DNA of 34,227 nucleotides from Acidimicrobiaceae bacterium. Its GTDB lineage: Bacteria; Actinomycetota; Acidimicrobiia; Acidimicrobiales; Bog-793. The DNA lies in assembly GCA_003136185.1 (NCBI GenBank), contig PLDN01000043.1, forward strand, positions 1 to 34,227. The letters run 5' to 3'. This document shows positions 24,897 through 32,681 of the stretch, piece by piece. The translations under genes and the position numbers were made by a program. Every line of letters begins with the position of its first letter. Position 1 is the first letter of the stretch. A model generated the notes under the pieces. That model was not told the DNA's origin. It made no database searches and saw only the letters and a list, made by a program, of their open reading frames with translations.

Positions 24897-25492
24897 GCGT
24901 CAAGGTGCAGTCGAAGGTCTGGGAGCACTCACAGGCGAGCGGCAACACGCTGATGGTTCTTCTGAAGATCGCTGACAACTGCGACGACGCGGGACGCAAC
25001 GCGTGGCCGTCGATCCCGACCATCGCTCGCTACTGCCGCTGCTCGGACGCGACCGTGCAGCGGGCGATCCGCGAGCTCGAGGACCTCGGCGAGCTCGAAG
25101 TCACAAGGAAAGGCGGCGGCTCGAGGCCTGGTTCGGCCTATGCGACGAACCTCTACCGTGTCGTCCTAGAGAGGTTGCATTCTGACACCTCTGAATTATC
25201 CACAGCGGTCGCACCTGTGAAGGAGAGAGGTCGCAAAACAGACGATTCAGAGGTCGCACCTGTGACGTCCAATTCATCAATTGAACCATCCAGAACCGCG
25301 GCCGACTCGAATCGCAACATGAGCGTGGCCCACCTGCGTCTCGCACGAGAGTCCTTAGGAATCGAAGCAAGACAATCGGAGACCGAACCGCCGCTCCTCG
25401 AGAACGGCGATGTTTCACCTTCCCCTGAGGTACGAGCCGGCAACGTCGAGCGCGGCGATGCGAACGACAGTCGAGGTGCAGACGATGAGTGA
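24893..25492 (+). CDS. Replication-type helix-turn-helix protein
   Basis: 199 aa. The N-terminal 75 residues (from MSVKVQSKVWEHSQASGNTL to IRELEDLGELEV) match the HTH_36/replication-initiator-like winged helix: a LMVLLKIADNCDDAG helix, WPSIPTIARYC, SDATVQRAIRELE as recognition helix, then a wing. The C-terminal half is Ser/Glu-rich and probably disordered. Such proteins control or start replication of excised elements in actinobacteria. The start is fixed by ATGA overlap with the Xis-like gene; the end overlaps the next gene by 8 bp (ATGAGTGA), giving a tight three-gene operon. Confidence 0.8.
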   Translation: MSVKVQSKVWEHSQASGNTLMVLLKIADNCDDAGRNAWPSIPTIARYCRCSDATVQRAIRELEDLGELEVTRKGGGSRPGSAYATNLYRVVLERLHSDTSELSTAVAPVKERGRKTDDSEVAPVTSNSSIEPSRTAADSNRNMSVAHLRLARESLGIEARQSETEPPLLENGDVSPSPEVRAGNVERGDANDSRGADDE

Positions 25493-25691
25493 CTCCGACT
25501 CACGAGTCGACGATCTGCTGCTGCTGACCCCAGAGGACGCTGCCGCCGCACTCTCGATCGGACGGACGACGATGTACGCGCTCCTCTCGAGCGGAGCGAT
25601 CCGGTCGGTGGCTATCGGGCGGTCGCGTCGCGTACCGGTCGCCGAGCTCCACTCGTACGTCCACAGGCTCCTCGAGCCGGTCGAGGAGTGA
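25485..25691 (+). CDS. xis: Excisionase-like HTH protein next to the integrase
   Basis: 68 aa. LLLLTPEDAAAALSIGRTTM (11-30), SGAIRSVAIGRSRRVPVAEL (36-55) and a C-terminal helix match the excisionase/HTH_17 family. ATG 25485 overlaps the previous gene by 8 bp. It lies 121 bp before the integrase in the order typical of xis-int pairs, so it is the better candidate for the recombination directionality factor. Confidence 0.85.
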   Translation: MSDSDSRVDDLLLLTPEDAAAALSIGRTTMYALLSSGAIRSVAIGRSRRVPVAELHSYVHRLLEPVEE

Positions 25692-25812
25692 GACAGGTGC
25701 CCGGTACGATTCCGGTGGCAGAAGAGCGTTCTCTCTCCCAGCCGTCTCGTCGGCGCTGTGCTGACCTACCTAATGGACAGATGAACCCCGCTAAGGCGGA
25801 AGGGAGGCGCAG

Positions 25813-27069
25813 GTGAGCGTTTCGCCGCGCGAGGCCAGAAAGGGGCGCGTCTACGACGTGCGACTGCGCGGACCGGACGGGCGCGCCTACAAGCGCACCT
25901 TCAGGACACGCAAAGAAGCCACCGAGTTCGAGGCCAACGAGATCGCCAAGCGCACTCGTGGCGAATGGATAGATCCCGCCGCCGGCCGGGTCACCATCGG
26001 CGAGTTCAGCGGCGAGTGGATGTCACACCGCGCCGATCTGAGACCACGGACTCGTGAGCTCTACGACTGGCTGTTGCGCAAGCATGTCCTGCCGCAGCTC
26101 CGTGACATCCGGGTCGGCAAGCTCCAGCCGGTCGACGTTCGAGCCTGGCACGCTGAGCTCCTGAACCGAGGAGTCGGGCCGGTCACCGTGGCGAAGGCGT
26201 ACCGCCTTCTTCGAACGGTCCTCCAGACGGCCGTCACTGATGGTGTGATCGCACGGAACCCGTGCGCCATCCGCGCAGCCGGGATCGAGCGAAGCGCTGA
26301 GCGACCGACTGCCACCGTCGACGAGGTCGATCGCTTGGCAAGCGCAGTCGACGAACGACATCGCATGCTGGTCCTCCTCGCCGCCTACTGCGGTCTCCGA
26401 CTCGGCGAGCTCCTCGCTCTCCGCAGAAGTCGGATCGATCTGGATGGAGGACTCCTTCACGTCGTTGAGACCCAACATGAACTCGCCGACCGGCGGACAG
26501 TGATCGGCCCGCCGAAGACCGACGCCGGCCGGCGCGATGTCGCGATTCCACCCCATCTTCTCGCCCCACTCGAGGACCACCTGCGTCGCTTCGTCGCGCC
26601 GGAGGACGACGCTCTCGTGTTCGCAGGCCAAAAGGGAGGTTGGCTGCGGCGCTCGCTGTGGAACGCCAAGTGGCGAGCCGCTCGCGAGAAAGTCGGTCTG
26701 CCGCACCTGCGATTCCACGATCTGAGACACACCGGCAACACCCTCGCTGCTGGAACTGGCGCTTCAACGCGTGAGCTGATGAACCGCCTCGGTCATGCGT
26801 CACCAGAGGCAGCCCTCCGCTACCAGCACGCGACGCCCGACCGAGACTTCAAGATCGCCGCCTCCCTATCCGAGCTCGCTCAGAGTCGATCCCTCGAATC
26901 GCTGCGGACGATGGCGAACCCGGACGGATGTGCCATAGATGTGCCATGGCAGTCGGAGGGGGAACACCCGGAGCTGGCCGATACCCATCCTGACCAGGGA
27001 ACTAATGAGAGCGGGCGACGAGAATCGAACTCGCGTTCTCAGCTTGGGAAGCTGATGTTCTGCCGCTGA
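25813..27069 (+). CDS. int: Tyrosine recombinase (phage/ICE integrase)
   Basis: 418 aa. The N-terminal arm-binding domain covers 1-60, and the core-binding SAM-like domain about 60-165 (TIGEFSGEWM onward). The catalytic domain shows R196 (GLRLGELLALR), K235, H302-x-x-R305 (HDLRHTG), H328 (LGHAS) and Y337 (LRYQH), the full set for DNA strand exchange. GTG 25813 has AGGGAGG about 5 nt upstream. The last 20 codons (from NESGRRESNSRSQ) read the antisense of tRNA-Gly, and the stop at 27067-27069 lies inside that gene. Hence the ORF crosses the presumed att core, and its C-terminus would change when the element excises. Confidence 0.95.
   Translation: MSVSPREARKGRVYDVRLRGPDGRAYKRTFRTRKEATEFEANEIAKRTRGEWIDPAAGRVTIGEFSGEWMSHRADLRPRTRELYDWLLRKHVLPQLRDIRVGKLQPVDVRAWHAELLNRGVGPVTVAKAYRLLRTVLQTAVTDGVIARNPCAIRAAGIERSAERPTATVDEVDRLASAVDERHRMLVLLAAYCGLRLGELLALRRSRIDLDGGLLHVVETQHELADRRTVIGPPKTDAGRRDVAIPPHLLAPLEDHLRRFVAPEDDALVFAGQKGGWLRRSLWNAKWRAAREKVGLPHLRFHDLRHTGNTLAAGTGASTRELMNRLGHASPEAALRYQHATPDRDFKIAASLSELAQSRSLESLRTMANPDGCAIDVPWQSEGEHPELADTHPDQGTNESGRRESNSRSQLGKLMFCR
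27010..27055. mobile_element. Probable attachment site (element-chromosome junction) in the 3' half of tRNA-Gly
   Basis: The integrase gene ends inside the tRNA, and the tRNA 3' end faces the element, the usual geometry of tRNA-targeting integrases. The core probably lies within the T arm to anticodon-loop half. No second copy was found in the window: the best other match (12 bp at 21149-21160) is inside a gene and too short. Confidence 0.6.
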
Positions 27070-27080
27070 ACTACGCCCGC
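27010..27080 (-). tRNA. tRNA-Gly (anticodon CCC)
   Basis: The minus strand folds as a cloverleaf. The acceptor stem is GCGGGCG/CGCCCGC, the anticodon stem TCAGC/GCTGA with loop TTCCCAA (anticodon CCC), and the T arm GCGAG-TTCGATT-CTCGT. The discriminator is U and no CCA is encoded. Its 3' half faces the integrase and is the likely integration site. Confidence 0.93.
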
Positions 27081-27190
27081 GAACGCCCCAACGATAGCCC
27101 CCGCCGGCCCGAACGGCACGCTGGCCGGGCTTATAGGGGACAGCACCGACCCGCCAGGCTCCTCCAGCCCGGGCTCGATAGCCTCGGGCC

Positions 27191-27829
27191 ATGACCAGCG
27201 TCTCCGTGTACGTCGATCCCAGTTGCCCGTGGGCGTGGATCACCTCCCGCTGGGTCAAAGAGGTCGCTCCGCATCGTGACCTCACGATGACCTGGCGGTC
27301 CTATTGCCTCGAGATCCGAGACGACTACGGCGTCGCTCCGACGATGCCCGAAGAGCACCGCGAGAGAGCGATCGCTGCGCACGCCGTCGCACACCGGATG
27401 CTGCGCATCTTCGAGGCAGCCAGGACTCGAGCCGGAGACATCGCGGTCGATGCGCTGTACACGGAGTGGGGACGGCGTTTCTTCGTACGCGAGCGACCCA
27501 CCGACGACCAACTCCTTGCCGACTGCCTCGCGGCGTCCGGACTGCCCGCCGATCTGTTCGACGCTGCCGATGACGACAAGTGGGACGAGCCGATCATCGA
27601 GTCGATGCAAGTCGCTTACGCCTTCGGCGGGCCGAAGACGCAGACGCCGACGATCGTGATCGAGTCAGACCCGCCGAGCGGCTTCAAGGGACCGGTGATG
27701 GCACCTGCACCGACAGGTGCTGCCGCGCTGCGCATGTGGGACGCTCTCAGGGCGCTGTCAGAGGAGCCTGGTTTCTTCGAGTTTTCCCGACAGCGGGTGA
27801 ACCCGCCACGTCCACCGGTTCTGCCGTAG
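27191..27829 (+). CDS. DsbA-fold oxidoreductase of the Rv2466c (mycothiol-dependent) family, CPWA variant
   Basis: 212 aa. The N-terminus VDPSCPWAWITSRWVKEV matches Rv2466c-type proteins, which use mycothiol and a CPWC motif to reduce disulfides or nitro compounds in the cytoplasm. Further family features are a helical insertion (AVAHRMLRIFEAA), the TPTIVI cis-proline strand near residue 157 and FKGPVMAPAPTG near the end. The second active-site Cys is Ala (C12-P-W-A15), so only a monothiol mechanism is possible. It lies just outside the element beyond tRNA-Gly and is probably a core chromosomal gene. No strong Shine-Dalgarno is visible. Confidence 0.82.
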   Translation: MTSVSVYVDPSCPWAWITSRWVKEVAPHRDLTMTWRSYCLEIRDDYGVAPTMPEEHRERAIAAHAVAHRMLRIFEAARTRAGDIAVDALYTEWGRRFFVRERPTDDQLLADCLAASGLPADLFDAADDDKWDEPIIESMQVAYAFGGPKTQTPTIVIESDPPSGFKGPVMAPAPTGAAALRMWDALRALSEEPGFFEFSRQRVNPPRPPVLP

Positions 27830-27876
27830 CACCCACGGGCGGCTCAGCTGCGCCCTCCCAGACTTCCCGAGCGGGT

Positions 27877-27942
27877 AGGCCCCTGGCCTTGCGGCCAGGA
27901 GCCCCCCTTCAGAACCGGACGTGCGGGCCATGCATCCGGCTC
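27877..27942 (-). ncRNA. Group II intron domain V and VI-like hairpins
   Basis: The minus strand reads GAGCCGGATGC-ATGGCCC-GCACGTCCGGTTC (27942-27912), the conserved domain V hairpin, followed by a second hairpin (CTCCTGGCC-GCAA-GGCCAGG, about 27904-27883) in the domain VI position. It is a relic of the ribozyme core; splicing activity is unlikely given the deletion. Confidence 0.7.
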
Positions 27943-27957
27943 ACCCAAGACTGCGCC

Positions 27958-28487
27958 CTATGCGGGCGAGAGACGACGATTCCGCACGATGGTCTCCAAG
28001 CTCACCAGGCCGTAGGCCCGAAGGACCCGGTTCGGCATGATGGCATTGGAGACCTGGTGCGCCTTCGAACCACGGACCTTCGAGCGGAGCCGCATCCGGA
28101 TCCATGCGTCGAGGTCCTCAAAGAGGCTAACGACATCGCCGAGGGCGAAGTAGTTGCCCCGGCCCCGGACAACGGGGTTCAGGTCCTCGATCATCTGATG
28201 GAGCGACGCCGGAGCCTGGCGTCGTGTGAGAGATCTCACCCGGACCTTGAAGGCGCTCAAGGCTTTTGGTCGTGGCCGAAGGTACCTCCCGACGACGCTG
28301 AAGCCGAGGAACTCAAAGCCCTCGCTTGCCTTCTTTTCGCCGGACTTGGCTCGGTCACCTGCAGCCCCATGTCGGCCAGCACGTGACGGACGAGGGCATC
28401 GGCGGCCTGAGCCTCGAGCTGGCGCTCGGTGAGGATCACGAAGTCGTCGGCGTAACGGATGAGCCGGAAACCGGCTGCCCGCACCTC
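27958..28487 (-). pseudogene. Group II intron reverse transcriptase/maturase, 5'-truncated and frameshifted
   Basis: The fragment begins AAGFRLIRYADDFVIL, with the catalytic YADD at 28454-28443. It shifts frame near 28345-28360 (KASEGFEFLGFSVVGRYLRP is in the second frame), then reads through the maturase/GIIM domain (IEDLNPVVRGRGNYFALGD, FEDLDAWIRMRLRSK) to the stop at 27958. An in-frame TGA at 28499-28497 precedes the YADD part. RT domains 0-4 are missing, so it is non-functional. Confidence 0.82.
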
Positions 28488-28773
28488 GACGTCAGGTCAT
28501 CGGCTTCCCCGTGCGTCGGCGGGTCGCCACCTCGACCGGCCTTCTACCGGTTCACTGCTCGTTCGGACCTGCGGTCGTGCCTCCGCCGCCTCCGGACCCC
28601 TCGTCACCGAGACGCCCTGGGCATCAGCTTCTGAAACTTCAATGGCCAAAGCTCAGGAAGGACTTCCACCTCCTCACTGGCGAAGCTGCCAGGCGTACGA
28701 CGCGACACGGTCCGACGCCAAGCGCCGGACCGTGTGTACGTCTCAGGCGACCTGGGCCGCCGATGGCTGACCC
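28488..28773. other. Intergenic: intron 5' remnant and permease terminator
   Basis: It contains the presumed intron domain I remnant and the hairpin at 28705-28735. No gene is visible. Confidence 0.5.
28705..28735 (-). terminator. Terminator-like hairpin downstream of the permease gene
   Basis: ACACGGTCCG (28705-28714) pairs perfectly with CGGACCGTGT (28726-28735), with 3 more bp possible in the loop. It is 40 bp past the permease stop on that gene's strand. No T tract follows, perhaps because the group II intron inserted directly behind it. Confidence 0.65.
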
Positions 28774-30459
28774 CTACGTGATGATCCCTAGGTCTTCCTC
28801 TTCCTTCGTCTCTGAGGACTGGCGCTCGACGAGTTCCAGCATCTCTTCCCTCGACAACCGAGACGCTTGGGCCCAGAAGTAGATGACGAGACTGAACCCG
28901 GCCACAACCAGCATGTCCCACCAGAACGGGATGTGCCCAGTGTTGAGAGGAGCGGCCGTCGAGGTCTCGCCGGCGTACTGACCCTGCCAGGAGATGATGC
29001 CCATACCGATCAGATACACCGGGAGCCACGATGCGGCCTTCCAGTGGAGGGGAGGCCGGTCCTTGTCGAGTGCCATACCAATCCCAATCAGCGCGTATCC
29101 GATGATGATCGCGACGCCGAGCTTCCAGATAACCGTCAAGCCAGACCAGTAGATGATCATGTTGGCGATGATGAAAGCGACGGGTCCGAGCACCTCGGCG
29201 CCCGGCATGCGGTACGGCCGGTGGTGGTCAGGCACCTGCCTGCGGAATGCACCCATGGACAGCGGCGCGCCGGCATACATCAGCACGGAGGCTGATGTTA
29301 CGAGCCCCACCAACGAGTGCCAGCTGGGGAATGGGAGCAGGAAGAGCAACCCGAAGAGGAACGCGAAGATCAAACTTACCCACGGCACGCCATGGCTGCT
29401 GACCTTCGCGAAGACCTGCGGGTAGTACCGGTTCCGTGCCAGGCCATAGCCGACCCTCGAGGTCGCAGTCTCGTACATCTGCCCGGTTCCGTATGGCGAG
29501 ATGACAGCGTCGATCCGTAGGATGGTCGCCAGCCACCCAAGCCCGAGTACACCTGCGAGTCCGGCAAAGGGACCAGCTAGGACGGGCTTGTTGCTGATGG
29601 CCGCCCACCCGTGCGCTAGCACGGAGCTTGGCATTGCGCCGATGAATACGACCTGTAACAAGATGTAGAGCACGGTCCCGAGCAGGATCGAGTAGATGAT
29701 TGCCCGCGGCAGGTTGCGCTGCGGGTTCTTGATCTCACCCGCCAACTGGTCGGCCTGTTCGAATCCCAGGTAGGCGAAGACGATGCCCGCTGACGGAATC
29801 GCACTGAACACAGCCTTGATCCCGTACGGCATGAAGCCGCCCGCTGCGCCGTGGGGTGTGAAGGTGAAGTTGCCGCCGTGAAACTTGAACAGCAGCACGA
29901 TGATTGCCAGTATCGGGATCGCGACCTTCCAATAAGTGATCACGTTGTTCACACGGGAGAACATCCGCATGCCCAGGAAGTTCACCAATGTGAAGATCGC
30001 CATGAGCACGACCGTCATAGCGAACCCAAGACCGGTCACGTTGCCGGTGGTCGGGTTATAGACGCCGTGCCAGTAGTAAGAGGCGTATTGGAACACGGCG
30101 AAACACTCGATTGGCGCAACCGTGACAGCCTGGAGCCAGGAGAAGAATCCGAAGGAGGTTCCGGCGACACTGCCAAAGGCGAAGTGCGGGAATCGAGCGG
30201 TACCGCCACTGACCGGGTACATCGCCCCGAGCTCGGCGTGGACTAGCGCCAGGATGATGACCGCCACCCCACCGATGACCCAGCCTATGACAGCAGCCGG
30301 CCCCGCTGCTTGCGCGGCGTAGAGTGCCCCAAACAACCAGCCAGAGCCGATGATCGATGTCTCGGATGCCCAAGTCGCACCGATCAGACCCATTTCCCGT
30401 CGGAGACCAACATCTGTGGGTGCGATCTCGGCGGATATTGCCTCGACTCGTGTTGCCAT
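28774..30459 (-). CDS. APC-family amino acid permease
   Basis: 561 aa with about 12 transmembrane segments. The N-terminal segment GLIGATWASETSIIGSGWLFG (about 23-43) is the substrate-binding TM1 of the amino acid-polyamine-organocation family. Further hydrophobic spans include VIGWVIGGVAVIILALVHAE and the TM6-like AGIVFAYLGFEQADQL. These proteins import amino acids or amines by cation symport or antiport; the substrate cannot be told. ATG 30459 has AGGAGG 4 nt upstream, so I discard the 46-residue open extension upstream. It stands alone, 191 bp from the ABC gene, with a hairpin downstream. Confidence 0.88.
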   Translation of the reverse strand: MATRVEAISAEIAPTDVGLRREMGLIGATWASETSIIGSGWLFGALYAAQAAGPAAVIGWVIGGVAVIILALVHAELGAMYPVSGGTARFPHFAFGSVAGTSFGFFSWLQAVTVAPIECFAVFQYASYYWHGVYNPTTGNVTGLGFAMTVVLMAIFTLVNFLGMRMFSRVNNVITYWKVAIPILAIIVLLFKFHGGNFTFTPHGAAGGFMPYGIKAVFSAIPSAGIVFAYLGFEQADQLAGEIKNPQRNLPRAIIYSILLGTVLYILLQVVFIGAMPSSVLAHGWAAISNKPVLAGPFAGLAGVLGLGWLATILRIDAVISPYGTGQMYETATSRVGYGLARNRYYPQVFAKVSSHGVPWVSLIFAFLFGLLFLLPFPSWHSLVGLVTSASVLMYAGAPLSMGAFRRQVPDHHRPYRMPGAEVLGPVAFIIANMIIYWSGLTVIWKLGVAIIIGYALIGIGMALDKDRPPLHWKAASWLPVYLIGMGIISWQGQYAGETSTAAPLNTGHIPFWWDMLVVAGFSLVIYFWAQASRLSREEMLELVERQSSETKEEEDLGIIT

Positions 30460-30650
30460 GCGGCCTCCTAGTGATTGATGATCCGCTGCCCCCAGGCAGA
30501 CATAGTGCCACGCTCTCGTCACAATTGCGACGATGTTGTTACGAGCACCAGACCGAGGGCCGCGTGCATTTCCGGTGGCTCCCTTGGCTGGCGCCAAAGA
30601 GATGTCGCCGAGTGTCGTTCGCCGACGGTTGGAGCGGCACTGCAGCTCGC

Positions 30651-32561
30651 CTAGCGAATGGGCGCCGGCTCGCCCTCCTGGCTCTCGAACTGGGTGCGGT
30701 AGAGCTCGGCGTACAGACCGCTTCGCTCGATCAGCTCCTCGTGAGTGCCTCGCTCGACGATGTGTCCCGCGTCGACAACGACGATCATGTCGGCGTCCCG
30801 CACCGTCGACAAACGGTGGGCGATCACGATCGACGTGCGCCCCGCCAGAGCGGACGCCAAGGCCTGCTGGACCGCGGCCTCCGACTCAGAGTCGAGGTGG
30901 GCGGTCGCCTCGTCGAGCACCACGACGGCCGGTGCTTTCAAGAGCAGGCGGGCGATGGCAATACGTTGCTTCTCGCCGCCCGAGAGCCGGTAGCCACGGT
31001 CCCCCACAACGGTGTCGAGGCCGTCGGGGAGAGAGTCCACCAGCCGGAGGATCTGCGCAGCGGCCAACGCCTCGCGTAATTCCTCGTCGGTCGCGTCCGG
31101 CTTGGCGTACGTCAGGTTCGATCGGATCGTCTCGTGGAAGAGATGGGCGTCCTGAGTGACCACGCCGACCGTGCGCCGGAGCGACGCAAGCGTCGCGTCG
31201 CGCACGTCGAGGCCGTTGATGCGCACCGCCCCACTGCGCACGTCATAGAGCCGGGGCACGAGGTGCGAGATCGTGGTCTTGCCGGCGCCGGACGGGCCGA
31301 CGAGGGCCACCATCTCGCCGGGAGCAACGGTGAACGAGACGTCGTAGAGCACCTGCTGGCTCGGAGCCTGGTCGAGTACGGCCACGCTCTCGAGGGACGC
31401 GAGCGAGACTTCCTCGGCGGTCGGATAGGAGAAGCTCACAGAGTCGAACACCACCTCAGCCGCCCCACCGGGGACCTCCATCGCGCCAGGGCGCTCGGCG
31501 ATCATCGGCGAGAGGTCGAGAACTTCGAAGACCCTGTCGAACGAGACGAGCGCCGTCATCACGTCCACCTGCACGTTCGAGAGCGCGGTGAGGGGCCCGT
31601 AAAGCCGGTTCAGGTACGAAGTCAGGGCAACGACTGTCCCGACGAGGAGGATGCCCTTGGCGGCCTCGGCCCCACCCCATCCGTAGACAATCGCGGTGGC
31701 GAGCGACGCCGTGAGCAGCAGGGCAGCCATGAAGACGGCTCCGTACATAGAAGTCGTGACGCCGATGTCGCGCACCCGGGCTGCTCGCTGGCTGAACAGC
31801 GTCGATTCGGAGTCAGGGTCTCCGAAGAGCTTGACGAGCAACGCCCCGGAGACGTTGAAGCGCTCGGTCATGGTGTTGTTCATCTCTGCATTGAGCGAGT
31901 AGCTCTCCCGGGTGAGCGCCGCCAGTCGCCGGCCCACGTAACGGGCAGGCACAATGAAGATCGGGAGCAACCCAAGCGACGCGAGCGTGATCTGCCACGA
32001 CAGGAAGAACATCGCCCCGAGCGTTACCGCCACGCCGACGGCGTTGCCGATGACGGACTGGAAAGTGTCGGTGAAGGCCTGCTGGGCGCCGAGGACGTCG
32101 TTGTTGAGCCGGGAGACGAGTGCCCCGGTCTGGGTACGGGTAAAAAAGGAGATCGGCATCTTCGACACGTGGCCGAAAACCTGGCTGCGCATGTCGTAGA
32201 TCAGTCCCTCGCCGACCTTGGCCGAGATCCAGCGCTGCACGAGCGAGAGCAGCGCGCTCAACACGGCGAGGCCTCCGACAACGCCCGCGAGAGCGATGAC
32301 GAGGCCTACCCGGTGCTGGCCGATGCCCTGGTCGATGATGGCGCGGAGGATCAGCGGGTTCGCCGCCGAGGCCACGGCGCTCACGACGATGAGAACGAAG
32401 AAGACGGCAAGCTTCAGCCGGTACGGCCGGGCAAAACGCGCGATCCGCTTCACGATCCCCTTCGGCAATTTCTGCCGCTTGACGCTCTGGTCGCGCCGGA
32501 ACGAACGCATCGCGCCCCAGCCCTCGGGGCCGCCGCCGCCGCCCATTCCTCTCATACCCAT
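30651..32561 (-). CDS. ABC exporter half-transporter (TMD-NBD fusion, MsbA/MDR-like)
   Basis: 636 aa. A Gly-rich N-terminus is followed by six transmembrane helices (about 60-350) and an ABC ATPase: Walker A GPSGAGKT (422-429), signature LSGGEKQR (from 526), Walker B VVVLDEATAHLD (D550, E551) and switch His H582 (IAHRLSTV). Type IV ABC exporters dimerise and extrude lipids, peptides or drugs; the substrate is unknown. ATG 32561 has GAGAGG 7 nt upstream. It is divergent from lon (120 bp apart). Confidence 0.93.
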   Translation of the reverse strand: MGMRGMGGGGGPEGWGAMRSFRRDQSVKRQKLPKGIVKRIARFARPYRLKLAVFFVLIVVSAVASAANPLILRAIIDQGIGQHRVGLVIALAGVVGGLAVLSALLSLVQRWISAKVGEGLIYDMRSQVFGHVSKMPISFFTRTQTGALVSRLNNDVLGAQQAFTDTFQSVIGNAVGVAVTLGAMFFLSWQITLASLGLLPIFIVPARYVGRRLAALTRESYSLNAEMNNTMTERFNVSGALLVKLFGDPDSESTLFSQRAARVRDIGVTTSMYGAVFMAALLLTASLATAIVYGWGGAEAAKGILLVGTVVALTSYLNRLYGPLTALSNVQVDVMTALVSFDRVFEVLDLSPMIAERPGAMEVPGGAAEVVFDSVSFSYPTAEEVSLASLESVAVLDQAPSQQVLYDVSFTVAPGEMVALVGPSGAGKTTISHLVPRLYDVRSGAVRINGLDVRDATLASLRRTVGVVTQDAHLFHETIRSNLTYAKPDATDEELREALAAAQILRLVDSLPDGLDTVVGDRGYRLSGGEKQRIAIARLLLKAPAVVVLDEATAHLDSESEAAVQQALASALAGRTSIVIAHRLSTVRDADMIVVVDAGHIVERGTHEELIERSGLYAELYRTQFESQEGEPAPIR

Positions 32562-32681
32562 TCTTCGACCTCTCGTGCCCTTCGGAATAACTTCACGTAG
32601 CGATTGTTTGTCCAGTCAAGTATTTCTGTTCTAGCCAGCAGGCCCCTCGGGTCAGGCTGTCAGACGGGCAACGGAGGAAAA
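32562..32681. promoter_or_regulatory. Divergent promoter region between the ABC exporter and lon
   Basis: 120 bp, locally AT-richer (ATTGTTTGTCC...AAGTATTTCTGTTCTAG at 32603-32635), where promoters for both genes should lie. I see no clear CIRCE or HAIR heat-shock operator. ACGGAGGAAAA precedes the lon GTG. Confidence 0.45.

Larger units (their letters stand above)
15538..27069. mobile_element. Integrase-proximal part of an integrative conjugative/mobilisable element
   Basis: The relaxase, membrane accessory proteins, SARP-type regulator, Xis/Rep-like operon and integrase end at tRNA-Gly. The left boundary is not visible. The defence genes at 1-15 kb may be cargo of the same element, because the cognate att copy is not seen on either side of them. 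Confidence 0.65.
27872..28704 (-). mobile_element. Internally deleted group II intron remnant
   Basis: The minus strand carries the end of an intron-encoded RT, then domain V and VI-like RNA hairpins ending in CTACCCG. The upper end lies directly after a strong hairpin (28705-28735), and the sequence there (GAGGTGGAAGTCC) resembles domain I of bacterial introns. At about 830 bp it is less than half the usual 1.8-2 kb; most of the RT is gone. Insertion behind a terminator hairpin is typical of class C introns. Confidence 0.7.

Noticed and set aside
22423-24928. Long open frames opposite and offset to the SARP-type regulator
   Set aside because: Arg/Gly/Ala-rich shadow frames typical of GC-rich DNA, without domains; the minus-strand frame has signal peptide, membrane span and wHTH.
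30460-30597. N-terminal extension of the permease
   Set aside because: ATG 30459 has a strong AGGAGG, and the TM1 segment follows in the expected place.
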